Source: Desulfobia sp. (GTDB taxonomy: Bacteria; Desulfobacterota; Desulfobulbia; Desulfobulbales; SURF-16). From it: DNA of 5,691 bases. The notes below the pieces were generated by a model. That model was given only the letters and a program-made list of their open reading frames with translations. It was not told where the DNA came from and did no database searches. A program made the translations under genes and the position numbers. The stretch is from NCBI GenBank assembly GCA_030608985.1, contig JAUWDC010000099.1, forward strand, positions 1 through 5,691, in the 5' to 3' direction. Positions 1-5,691 of this stretch are shown piece by piece. The stretch's first letter is position 1, and the number at the start of each line of letters is the position of its first letter.

Positions 1-1
1 A

Positions 2-1105
2 CTTTTCGAAAAAACAACAATTAATGATCTAGTTCTGGAAAACCGCCTGGTACGTTCCGCCACCTGGGAAGGAATGTGTGACGACGATGGGCGTCCAACC
101 CCGCAACTTGACTCCTGTTACAAGGACCTGGCCCGCGGGAAAGTTGGCCTTATAATTTCAGGATATACCTTTGTCAGACCGGATGGGAAACAGCTGCCCA
201 AAAAGATGGGAATCCATACCGATGATTTTGCAGAGGACATGAAAAGACTGACTGCAAGTGTCCATGATGCCGGCGGCAAAATCTGCCTTCAGATTGTCCA
301 TGCCGGGGGTCAGACCAGCTCCGCCAGTGCAGGCCGGCAGCCCCTCGCCCCTTCAGCAGTTGAAGTAGAGCAGTTTCCTGAAAAACCAGCGGAAATGACC
401 CAGCAGGACATTGATGAAATCATTGCTGCTTTTGTCCAGGCTGCTCGACGGGCCAAAGAGTATGGCTTTGATGCCGTGCAGTTGCACGGAGCCCATGGAT
501 ACCTGATCAACCAATTCCTCTCTCCTCTCACCAACAGACGCCATGACGATTATGGCGGCAGCCTAGAAAAACGATGCCGATTCCTCATGGAGGTCTACCG
601 GGCGGTAAGGGACATCGTGGGTGCTGATTACCCGGTCATGGCCAAACTAAACGGTGATGATTTTCTCGATGGCGGCCTCGAGGCCAAAGATGCCGTCTAT
701 GCAGCCAGACTCCTTGATCAATCAGGAATAGACGCCATTGAAGTAAGTGGTGGCACCTCGGCTTCCGGAGACCACAATCCGATACGGGTAAAAATTAAAA
801 CGCCTGAACAGGAGGCCTACAATCTGAAACTGGCGCAACAGATTAAAAAAGAGGTAACCTGTCCCGTCATGGTAGTGGGAGGCTTCAGAAGTATTGATGT
901 CATTGAAAAAGTATTACAAGAAGGCTCTGCAGATTATATCTCCCTGGCCCGGCCCCTCATCAGAGAACCAGACCTTGCCAAACGTTGGCATGATGGGAAC
1001 AAAGAGCCGGCTCACTGCATTTCCTGTAACGGCTGCTTTAAACCAGGCCTCAAAGGTGAAGGAATTTATTGTGTCGTTAAAAAAAAGGAACAGGAAAAAG
1101 GTTGA
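2..1105 (+). CDS. NADH:flavin oxidoreductase, Old Yellow Enzyme family (5'-partial)
   Basis: An FMN-dependent TIM-barrel ene-reductase of the OYE / 2,4-dienoyl-CoA reductase type, expected to reduce activated C=C bonds in the cytoplasm; the substrate cannot be told from sequence. The frame is open from base 2, where the residues (LFEKTTINDLVLENRLVRSA) already match the family N-terminus. The true start therefore lies just outside the window, and the in-frame ATG at 74 is internal. Counting the first in-window codon as residue 1, visible motifs are NRLVRSATWEG (14-24), HAGGQ (100-104), the HGAHGY active-site block with H162 and H165, NRRHDDYGGS (178-187), a GG flavin-phosphate loop (VVGGF), and LARPLIREPDL. 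The C-terminus carries C339, C342, C345 and C357 (C-x2-C-x2-C-x11-C), resembling the 4Fe-4S ligand set of FadH-type reductases. The protein ends about 10 residues later, so it lacks the FAD/NAD(P)H domains of FadH. The next gene starts 34 nt downstream. Confidence 0.93.
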   Translation, partial: LFEKTTINDLVLENRLVRSATWEGMCDDDGRPTPQLDSCYKDLARGKVGLIISGYTFVRPDGKQLPKKMGIHTDDFAEDMKRLTASVHDAGGKICLQIVHAGGQTSSASAGRQPLAPSAVEVEQFPEKPAEMTQQDIDEIIAAFVQAARRAKEYGFDAVQLHGAHGYLINQFLSPLTNRRHDDYGGSLEKRCRFLMEVYRAVRDIVGADYPVMAKLNGDDFLDGGLEAKDAVYAARLLDQSGIDAIEVSGGTSASGDHNPIRVKIKTPEQEAYNLKLAQQIKKEVTCPVMVVGGFRSIDVIEKVLQEGSADYISLARPLIREPDLAKRWHDGNKEPAHCISCNGCFKPGLKGEGIYCVVKKKEQEKG

Positions 1106-1139
1106 TGGCATCGCAACTTAACCATCTCTAAATAGAACG

Positions 1140-1607
1140 ATGACCTCCATACATTTATCATCAATAGTCCTGGTCTTTGTCGGCGCCTGCTTGATGGCTG
1201 CATCGATAAAGCTCAGCCTGAAGACCGGTAAAAATGTTCCGACCAGCTTACAGAGCAGCTGGAGGATACTTACCTACCTGATGTTTTTTTTCCTGGCGGG
1301 TTATCTTACCTTTCTGACCGTACAGATAAAACAGCTGGACATCCCGATAGAACTGATAACCGGTATTGTTTTCTGTGGAGGAGCCCTCTTTGTTTTCCTC
1401 ATCACCAACCTCACAAAAAGGACTGTTTCGAAAATAAGAAAGGGCGAAAAACTTCTCCAGAATGCCCATCACCAACTCGAAATCCGAGTGGAAGAACGCA
1501 CAGAAGATCTAAAAAGGCCCTGGATGATCTTGAACAAGAGGCCAACGAACGTGAAAAAACAGCCCTGGCCTTCAAAGAACTCAATACCGAACTGGTGCAG
1601 ATCCTGA
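1140..1607 (+). CDS. N-terminal fragment of the diguanylate cyclase: membrane anchor and coiled-coil start
   Basis: This is the 155-codon open frame as it stands. Residues 1-92 hold three hydrophobic stretches (HLSSIVLVFVGACLMAASI, then ILTYLMFFFLAGYLTFLTV, then ELITGIVFCGGALFVFLI). They are followed by basic residues (NLTKRTVSKIRK) that, by the positive-inside rule, put the C-terminal side in the cytoplasm. The segment at about 103-124 (LLQNAHHQLEIRVEERTEDL) is the kind of helical linker that precedes PAS, GGDEF or histidine-kinase domains. Residues after 124 are out of frame and are not expected to be native. No periplasmic ligand-binding domain is present: the loops between helices are short. 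If translated unshifted, the product would be a membrane stub without signalling output. The frame stops at 1605-1607, overlapping the downstream fragment. Confidence 0.7.
   Translation: MTSIHLSSIVLVFVGACLMAASIKLSLKTGKNVPTSLQSSWRILTYLMFFFLAGYLTFLTVQIKQLDIPIELITGIVFCGGALFVFLITNLTKRTVSKIRKGEKLLQNAHHQLEIRVEERTEDLKRPWMILNKRPTNVKKQPWPSKNSIPNWCRS
1508..1520 (+). other. Frameshift point in an A5 tract, possible slippery heptamer
   Basis: In the upstream frame the codons read CTA AAA AGG, and the bases 1511-1517 form A AAA AGG. A -1 slip of tRNAs on AAA and AGG re-pairs them on AAA and AAG and enters the downstream PAS-GGDEF frame exactly. This fits the X XXY YYZ type of slippery site used by some bacterial IS elements. 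An equally good reading is a one-base deletion from an A6 tract. I did not find an obvious strong Shine-Dalgarno stimulator just upstream; a downstream stem-loop was not assessed by folding. Confidence 0.5.
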
Positions 1608-2467
1608 ACTCCACGGCAGACGGCATTCGTGTTATCGACAAAAATTTCATTATGCGCCGTGTCAACAGGCCTTTTGCTGAACTTGCAGGAATCCCTGAAG
1701 AAAAGCTTATCGGAACCCATTGCCATGAGGGGTTCAAGGGGCATGCCTGCCATACTCCCGACTGCCCGGTTCAAAAAATTCTTCATGGTGAAAAGAGAGT
1801 GGACTGCGAAGTGGAAATCGACACTCAAGACGGTCGCACCGTTCCCTGCATTGTGACCGCCATCCCCTATTACAATCCAGACGGAGAGCTTATTGGTGTA
1901 GTTGAAGGCTTCCGCGACATATCAGACAGAAAAGAGATGGAAAACAAGCTCAAAGAAATCTCAATTACTGACGAGCTGACAGGTATTCTCAACCGGCGCG
2001 GTTTTATGTCCATGGCAGAAAAACAGCTGCAACTTGGTAAAAGAATAGAAAAACCTATGTATCTGCTGTATGCCGATATAGACAACATGAAATGGATAAA
2101 CGACAACCTGGGGCATACCATCGGCGATCAGGCCCTGGTGGAGGCGACAAACCTTCTCCGGGATACATGCAGGCAAGCTGACCTCATCGGTATTGGCAGA
2201 TTAGGTGGCGATGAATTTGCCATCCTCATGTTCAGTGATGATGTTACCTCATGCTGCGATCATCCTGTTCTCGATAGAATTGACAAAAACATTGCGGCAA
2301 GAAACGAAAATAACAATTCCCATTACACCCTTTCAATAAGCACAGGAATTGTGCGGTATGACCCGAAAGACCATACAAGCATTGAAGAATTCATCTCCAA
2401 AGGGGATGAGGCGATGTATGCCTGTAAAAAAGAACGAAAAAATAAAGCCGCCAACATTCCCAACTGA
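1595..2467 (+). CDS. C-terminal fragment of the diguanylate cyclase: PAS plus GGDEF domains
   Basis: A 290-codon frame if the GTG at 1595 is used, although I see no ribosome binding site there and the frame is open farther upstream through the A5 run. It is more likely the 3' part of the gene beginning at 1140. Fragment residues 1-115 are a PAS domain (ILNSTADGIRVIDKNF at the start, GVVEGFRDISDRK at the end) with a Cys-rich insert, C43-x8-C52-x4-C57. The GGDEF domain follows: DELTGILNRRG (126-136), metal-binding ADIDNMKWINDNLGH (160-174), GDQAL, the intact GGDEF signature at 204-208 (nt 2204-2218), the LSISTG strand and the GDEAMYACKKERKN end. These indicate catalytic competence for c-di-GMP synthesis. 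No EAL or HD-GYP domain follows. An RQAD sequence (193-196) resembles the inhibitory I-site but is two residues farther from GGDEF than usual. Confidence 0.85.
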   Translation: MQILNSTADGIRVIDKNFIMRRVNRPFAELAGIPEEKLIGTHCHEGFKGHACHTPDCPVQKILHGEKRVDCEVEIDTQDGRTVPCIVTAIPYYNPDGELIGVVEGFRDISDRKEMENKLKEISITDELTGILNRRGFMSMAEKQLQLGKRIEKPMYLLYADIDNMKWINDNLGHTIGDQALVEATNLLRDTCRQADLIGIGRLGGDEFAILMFSDDVTSCCDHPVLDRIDKNIAARNENNNSHYTLSISTGIVRYDPKDHTSIEEFISKGDEAMYACKKERKNKAANIPN

Positions 2468-2491
2468 CACACCATCACACCTTTCCCGGAA

Positions 2492-5401
2492 ATGCAAAAT
2501 CAAATACACGGTTTCTCCTTACTTCAAGAGAGCAATGTCCCAGAGTTAAACGGCACAGCCTCCCTTTATGAGCATGAAAAAAGTGGCGCCCGCCTCCTGC
2601 ACCTGGGCAATGATGACGACAATAAAGTCTTCTCCATTTTTTTCCGAACACCTCCTGCTGACTCAACCGGTGTAGCTCACATACTTGAACATTCGGTTCT
2701 CTGCGGTTCAAAAAAATTCCCCTGCAAAGAGCCTTTTGTTGAGCTAATGAAGGGATCTCTCAATACCTTTCTGAATGCCTTCACCTTTTCAGATAAAACA
2801 GGCTATCCAGTAGCCAGCCGCAATGAAAAAGATTTTTTCAACCTGATGGATGTCTACCTTGACGCTGTCTTCCATCCCAACATTTATGACCGCCCGGAAA
2901 TTTTTCTGCAGGAGGGATGGCATTACTCACTGCCGGACAAGGATGCCGCTCTCCTATATAACGGTGTGGTGTATAACGAAATGAAAGGGGCTTTCTCTTC
3001 TCCGGAACAAATACTCTACCGCAAAATTGAAGAGTCCCTTTTCCCTGATACTCCATATGGTGTAGAGTCAGGCGGTGTTCCCGATGACATCCCTGCCCTC
3101 AGTTATGAACAGTTTCTAGATTTTCATAAAACGTACTATCACCCGGCAAACAGCTATATTTTCCTCTATGGCAACGGTGACATTAACCGCCAGCTCGCCT
3201 TTCTCAATGACTCCTATCTTGACACATTCAGCCGGCTTGCCATAGACTCCGCTATCCCCTTGCAGTCCCCTTTTGCAAATCTTCAGCACATAACTGACAG
3301 TTATCCGGTTGGCGATGATGAAGAGCTGACGGAAAAGGCCTTTTTTGCCATGAACTTTGCAACTGTTGAGGTGACGGATGCCGAAACCGTTCTTGGCCTT
3401 ACCATACTCAATAGAATCCTTCTTCAGACCGCGGCTTCCCCACTGAAAAAAGCATTGATAGATGCAGGGATTGGCAAAGATGTCACTGGCCATTTTGACA
3501 CCGACATTAGACAGCCCGTGTTGTCCATTATCGCCAAACATGCTGACAGTTCCCAGAAATCCGCCTTCTGTGATTGCATCAAGAGCACCCTTGAAAAAGA
3601 GATAGAAAATGGTTTAAGCGAAAAACTGGTGGATGCATCTATCAACAATATCGAATTTCAGCTTCGGGAAGCTGACTATCACTCCTTTCCCAAGGGACTT
3701 GTATACGCAATCCAGTGCATGTCCACCTGGCTTTACGATGGAGACCCTCTCGCCCCTCTCCGCTATGAACAGCACATCGCGGCTATCAAGACAAAGGCAA
3801 AAAGTGGATATTTTGAAAAGCTTATACGCACTATGCTTCTTGACAACCCCCATGCCTCGCTTGTTACCCTCCTGCCTGAACAGGGATTAAACAGTAAAAA
3901 CGAAGCGAATCTAAAGGAAAAACTGGCCGTACTGAAAGCCCGGTTTTCATCCCAGGATATTGACACCCTGGTGATTAAAACGAAAAAACTTGGAGAATAC
4001 CAGCAGGCTGCAGACACTTCTCAGGATCTCGCCACTATTCCCCTCCTTGAACTAAGCGATGTCAATACCGAAGCGGAACGGCTTCCATTAGACGAAAAAA
4101 ATGGTGGGACAACAACACTTTTTCACCCGATTTTCACCCATGACATCTCCTATGTTGATCTTTATTTTGACACCGCATCTGTTCCTAAAAAACTCACCCC
4201 TTATCTCGCTCTTCTTGATCGGGTTATGGGCAGAATGAATACCAGCAGATATGATTACATCTCTCTCTCCAATGAATTAAATATCCACCTGGGAGATATT
4301 TCTTTTTCAGCCCATTGCTTTTCAGAATATAAAAACAGGGACGTCTATCATCCGAAATTCATAGTTTCCGCCAAAGCCCTCACTGCAAAAACAGATACAA
4401 TGACGGAACTCATTGAAGAAGTTATTCTACATAGTGATTTCAGCGACAGGAGGCGTCTCCAGGAAATTATCAGGGAAATACGCTCTCATCTTGAGATGCA
4501 GATCATGCATTCCGGGCACGTATATGCCCGCCGGAGAATAGCCTCGTATCTGACTGCCCGCGGTTATTTCCAGGAGCAGCTCAGCGGCATCTCTTTTTAT
4601 CTTTTTATAAAAGACCTGGATGATAATTTTTCAGAAAAGGCAGAGACCATTGCGGAGTCCCTGCGCCAGACGGCAGGATTGGTCTTTCATAGTCGCAACG
4701 CTCTTATCAGCATCACAGCTGACCAAAATGATCTTGAGAAAATAGATGCCGGCATATCCGGGATTATCAATAATTGTCCCGACTCTAGGCCGGCACAGGT
4801 GGAACAGCGTTTGATGCAGAAAATGAAAAACGAAGGATTTATCATTCCCGGCCAGGTCCAGTATGTTGCCAAAGGAACGAATTTAGGAGTGGATGGGGTA
4901 TCATATGACAACAGGCTCCTGCTGCTGCAGACCATCCTTGGCACCGACTATTTGTGGAACAATGTCCGTGTGATGGGTGGGGCATACGGAGCTGCTGCAA
5001 AATTTCTCCATGACGGCACAGTGTACTTTTCTTCATACCGTGATCCGAATCTCGCCGATACTCTCAAAATATACAATGCTGTTCCACATTTTATCAGATC
5101 CTTTGCCCCGGATGCGCGTGAAATGCGTAAGTATATTATCGGCACCATTGGCCAGCTTGACGCACCTTTGACTCCTTCGATGAAAGGAGAAAGGGCAACA
5201 GAAGATTTTATATCGCATATAGAACAGGATGATATCCAGCAGGAACGCGATGACATTCTGTCTACAACAGCAGAGGATCTTACTGTTTTCGCCGACCCTC
5301 TGGAAGATGCCATGTCCAAAGGGATATGCTGCACAATAGGCTCTGAGGCTAAAATAAGAGAAAATGAAGAACTGTTTGATTCAGTGACTTCGCTGATGTG
5401 A
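2492..5401 (+). CDS. M16C zinc metallopeptidase, presequence protease (PreP)-like
   Basis: A 969-residue peptidase of the pitrilysin/insulinase class, subfamily M16C (PreP/Cym1), which degrades unfolded peptides inside a closed two-half chamber. The inverted zinc motif HILEH is at H63/E66/H67 and the third ligand is E163 in VVYNEMKGAFS. The 96-residue spacing from H67 to E163 equals, from memory, that of plant PreP. Family blocks GSLNTFLNAFTFSDKTGYPV (88-107) and NEKDFFNLMDVYLDAVF are intact. A helical linker region matching the M16C-associated domain spans roughly 455-705. The C-terminal half carries the substrate-anchoring Arg/Tyr pair as R826 and Y832 in VRVMGGAYGA. Length is normal for the family. 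No signal peptide is seen, so a cytoplasmic role in peptide turnover is inferred. The ATG at 2492 is the only start after the preceding stop and MQNQIHGFSLL fits homologue N-termini, but the ribosome binding site is poor. The frame is the same as that of the GGDEF fragment, with one TGA and 24 nt between them. Confidence 0.95.
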   Translation: MQNQIHGFSLLQESNVPELNGTASLYEHEKSGARLLHLGNDDDNKVFSIFFRTPPADSTGVAHILEHSVLCGSKKFPCKEPFVELMKGSLNTFLNAFTFSDKTGYPVASRNEKDFFNLMDVYLDAVFHPNIYDRPEIFLQEGWHYSLPDKDAALLYNGVVYNEMKGAFSSPEQILYRKIEESLFPDTPYGVESGGVPDDIPALSYEQFLDFHKTYYHPANSYIFLYGNGDINRQLAFLNDSYLDTFSRLAIDSAIPLQSPFANLQHITDSYPVGDDEELTEKAFFAMNFATVEVTDAETVLGLTILNRILLQTAASPLKKALIDAGIGKDVTGHFDTDIRQPVLSIIAKHADSSQKSAFCDCIKSTLEKEIENGLSEKLVDASINNIEFQLREADYHSFPKGLVYAIQCMSTWLYDGDPLAPLRYEQHIAAIKTKAKSGYFEKLIRTMLLDNPHASLVTLLPEQGLNSKNEANLKEKLAVLKARFSSQDIDTLVIKTKKLGEYQQAADTSQDLATIPLLELSDVNTEAERLPLDEKNGGTTTLFHPIFTHDISYVDLYFDTASVPKKLTPYLALLDRVMGRMNTSRYDYISLSNELNIHLGDISFSAHCFSEYKNRDVYHPKFIVSAKALTAKTDTMTELIEEVILHSDFSDRRRLQEIIREIRSHLEMQIMHSGHVYARRRIASYLTARGYFQEQLSGISFYLFIKDLDDNFSEKAETIAESLRQTAGLVFHSRNALISITADQNDLEKIDAGISGIINNCPDSRPAQVEQRLMQKMKNEGFIIPGQVQYVAKGTNLGVDGVSYDNRLLLLQTILGTDYLWNNVRVMGGAYGAAAKFLHDGTVYFSSYRDPNLADTLKIYNAVPHFIRSFAPDAREMRKYIIGTIGQLDAPLTPSMKGERATEDFISHIEQDDIQQERDDILSTTAEDLTVFADPLEDAMSKGICCTIGSEAKIRENEELFDSVTSLM

Positions 5402-5488
5402 GAAAGGATAGTGAGTGAAGCAGAACACATCCTCTAACTTAAAACTTCATACTTTCAATTTTGACGTATTCTCAAAAAGCCTTTTTTT

Positions 5489-5559
5489 ACCACAGAGGGC
5501 ACAGAGATCACAAAGAAATATTTTTTATTACAAGTAGTTACCTCTGTGATCTCTGTGGT
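5489..5559. repeat. Inverted repeat built from CACAGAG units (intergenic hairpin)
   Basis: The left arm ACCACAGAGGGCACAGAG (5489-5506) pairs with CTCTGTGATCTCTGTGGT (5542-5559) at 16 of 18 positions, with one of the two remaining pairs a G-T wobble; the loop is 35 nt and AT-rich. A second register pairs 5500-5515 with 5542-5557 at 15 of 16 positions with a 26-nt loop. Two mutually exclusive hairpins are thus possible. The element lies between the M16C gene and a probable convergent gene. It could help end transcription from both sides, but no proper T-tract directly follows the stem on either strand, so I do not call it an intrinsic terminator. Such CCACAGAG arrays recur, as far as I recall, in intergenic DNA of many deltaproteobacteria. 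Confidence 0.75.
5491..5517 (+). repeat. Three tandem 9-bp units CACAGAGNN in the left arm
   Basis: Successive units are CACAGAGGG (5491-5499, whose first base is the second C of ACCACAGAG), CACAGAGAT (5500-5508) and the diverged CACAAAGAA (5509-5517). The right arm contains two copies in the opposite orientation (CTCTGTG at 5542-5548 and 5551-5557, also 9 bp apart). The unequal copy number is what creates the two pairing registers. Confidence 0.7.
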
Positions 5560-5570
5560 TAATTTATAGT

Positions 5571-5590
5571 TTTTACGACTTCATCAACTT
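5571..5590. repeat. Possible dispersed intergenic motif TTTTACGACTTCATCAACTT
   Basis: On the opposite strand this reads AAGTTGATGAAGTCGTAAAA. I recall closely similar GATGAACTCGTAAAAAGTC-like sequences occurring repeatedly in deltaproteobacterial intergenic regions. There is only one copy here, so its repeat nature cannot be shown from the window. It abuts the CACAGAG hairpin and lies just past the stop of the probable convergent gene. Confidence 0.25.
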
Positions 5591-5601
5591 TAAACTTTCT
5601 G

Positions 5602-5691
5602 TTAAATCCATCCCTGGAGCACATCTATAATCTTACCGGCCTGATCAGCACTTGAAATGTTGAATTTCGTCTGGGCACGATACTCACCCTG
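5602..5691 (-). CDS. Probable C-terminal end of a convergent gene (partial, unknown function)
   Basis: Reading leftwards from the right edge, one frame stays open for 29 codons and ends at a TAA (5602-5604). The other two frames on this strand stop within the stretch, and no + strand frame through the region is convincing. The residues (QGEYRAQTKFNISS then ADQAGKIIDVLQGWI) look protein-like, with a possible amphipathic helix finishing in LQGWI. A 29-codon opening has an appreciable chance of arising at random, so this stays tentative. I do not recognise the family. If real, the gene converges on the M16C gene with about 200 nt between the two stops. Confidence 0.45.
   Translation of the reverse strand, partial: QGEYRAQTKFNISSADQAGKIIDVLQGWI

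Larger units (their letters stand above)
1140..2467 (+). pseudogene. Membrane-anchored PAS-GGDEF diguanylate cyclase, interrupted by a -1 frameshift
   Basis: Read as one gene with a single extra A in the A5 run at 1511-1515, this encodes 442 residues: three predicted membrane helices (about 7-26, 43-63, 70-90), a charged coiled coil (about 96-150), a PAS domain (about 152-265) and a GGDEF domain (about 275-435). The product would be an inner-membrane sensor making c-di-GMP from two GTP. The junction fits exactly: frame 1 gives RVEERTEDL up to the run and frame 2 continues KALDDLEQEANEREK, a coiled coil without a break. After the run, frame 1 degenerates into Pro/Trp-rich residues typical of out-of-frame reading. 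No good Shine-Dalgarno precedes the ATG at 1140, but a stop at 1119-1121 and the lack of other starts make it the only candidate. Sequencing error, a real pseudogene, phase variation and programmed slippage all remain possible. The downstream half keeps its active-site motifs, which argues against old decay. Confidence 0.8.

Noticed and set aside
1079..1086. A8 run near the 3' end of the OYE gene as a second frameshift site.
   Set aside because: The current frame ends naturally a few residues past the fourth Cys; a shift would only add a short, featureless tail.
1106..1139. Promoter between the OYE and cyclase genes.
   Set aside because: The gap is only 34 nt and I see no convincing -35/-10 pair; co-transcription or a promoter inside the OYE gene is more likely.
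1469..1828. Antisense open frames across the frameshift region of the cyclase gene.
   Set aside because: The + strand frames give a clear coiled coil and PAS domain, whereas the antisense translations show no domain.
3116..3541. A 141-codon open frame on the - strand.
   Set aside because: It is antisense to the M16C gene, with no recognisable motif.
4948..5430. A 160-codon open frame on the - strand.
   Set aside because: It lies almost wholly antisense to the well-supported M16C gene, whose C-terminal half, including R826/Y832, is read from the + strand. Its Ser/Arg-rich composition is typical of a shadow frame.
5405..5433. AGGAT / ATCCT inverted repeat just after the M16C stop.
   Set aside because: A 5-bp stem with a 19-nt loop and no T-tract is expected by chance.
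5474..5488. AAAAAG-C-CTTTTTTT as an intrinsic terminator of the M16C gene.
   Set aside because: The inverted A/T arms leave a one-base loop with almost no GC pairs, so a stable stem is not possible.

Overview
The window (5,691 bp, moderate GC) looks like chromosomal DNA from a Gram-negative anaerobe. I would guess a sulfate-reducer-type member of Desulfobacterota, perhaps near the Desulfobulbales. This rests on protein style: an Old Yellow Enzyme with an iron-sulfur-type Cys tail, a Cys-rich PAS domain joined to GGDEF, and a bacterial PreP-like M16C peptidase. A CACAGAG hairpin repeat in the intergenic DNA also fits. It is inference; no marker gene is present.

Three genes lie head to tail on the + strand with short gaps (34 and 24 nt), so they could be one transcription unit. 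(1) Positions 2-1105 hold an OYE/2,4-dienoyl-CoA-reductase-type NADH:flavin oxidoreductase; only its extreme N-terminus is cut off by the window edge. (2) Positions 1140-2467 hold a membrane-anchored PAS-GGDEF diguanylate cyclase. It is split into two frames by an apparent -1 shift at an A5 run (1511-1515). Adding one A restores a continuous 442-residue protein with an uninterrupted coiled coil. (3) Positions 2492-5401 hold a complete 969-residue M16C (presequence protease/PreP-like) zinc peptidase with all recognisable catalytic residues.

Positions 5402-5601 are non-coding. They contain a run of 9-bp CACAGAGNN units (three copies) facing an inverted pair of the same unit, which can form a long imperfect hairpin. 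A short motif that I recall as widespread in deltaproteobacterial intergenic DNA follows. From 5691 down to 5602 on the - strand there is a 29-codon open stretch that reads like the C-terminal end of a convergent gene entering from the right.

I see no evident functional pathway shared by the three + strand genes (a redox enzyme, a c-di-GMP signalling protein and a peptide-clearing protease). No CRISPR array, tRNA, rRNA or transposase gene is visible. The main point of interest is the interrupted diguanylate cyclase: sequencing error, pseudogene, phase-variable tract or programmed frameshift.
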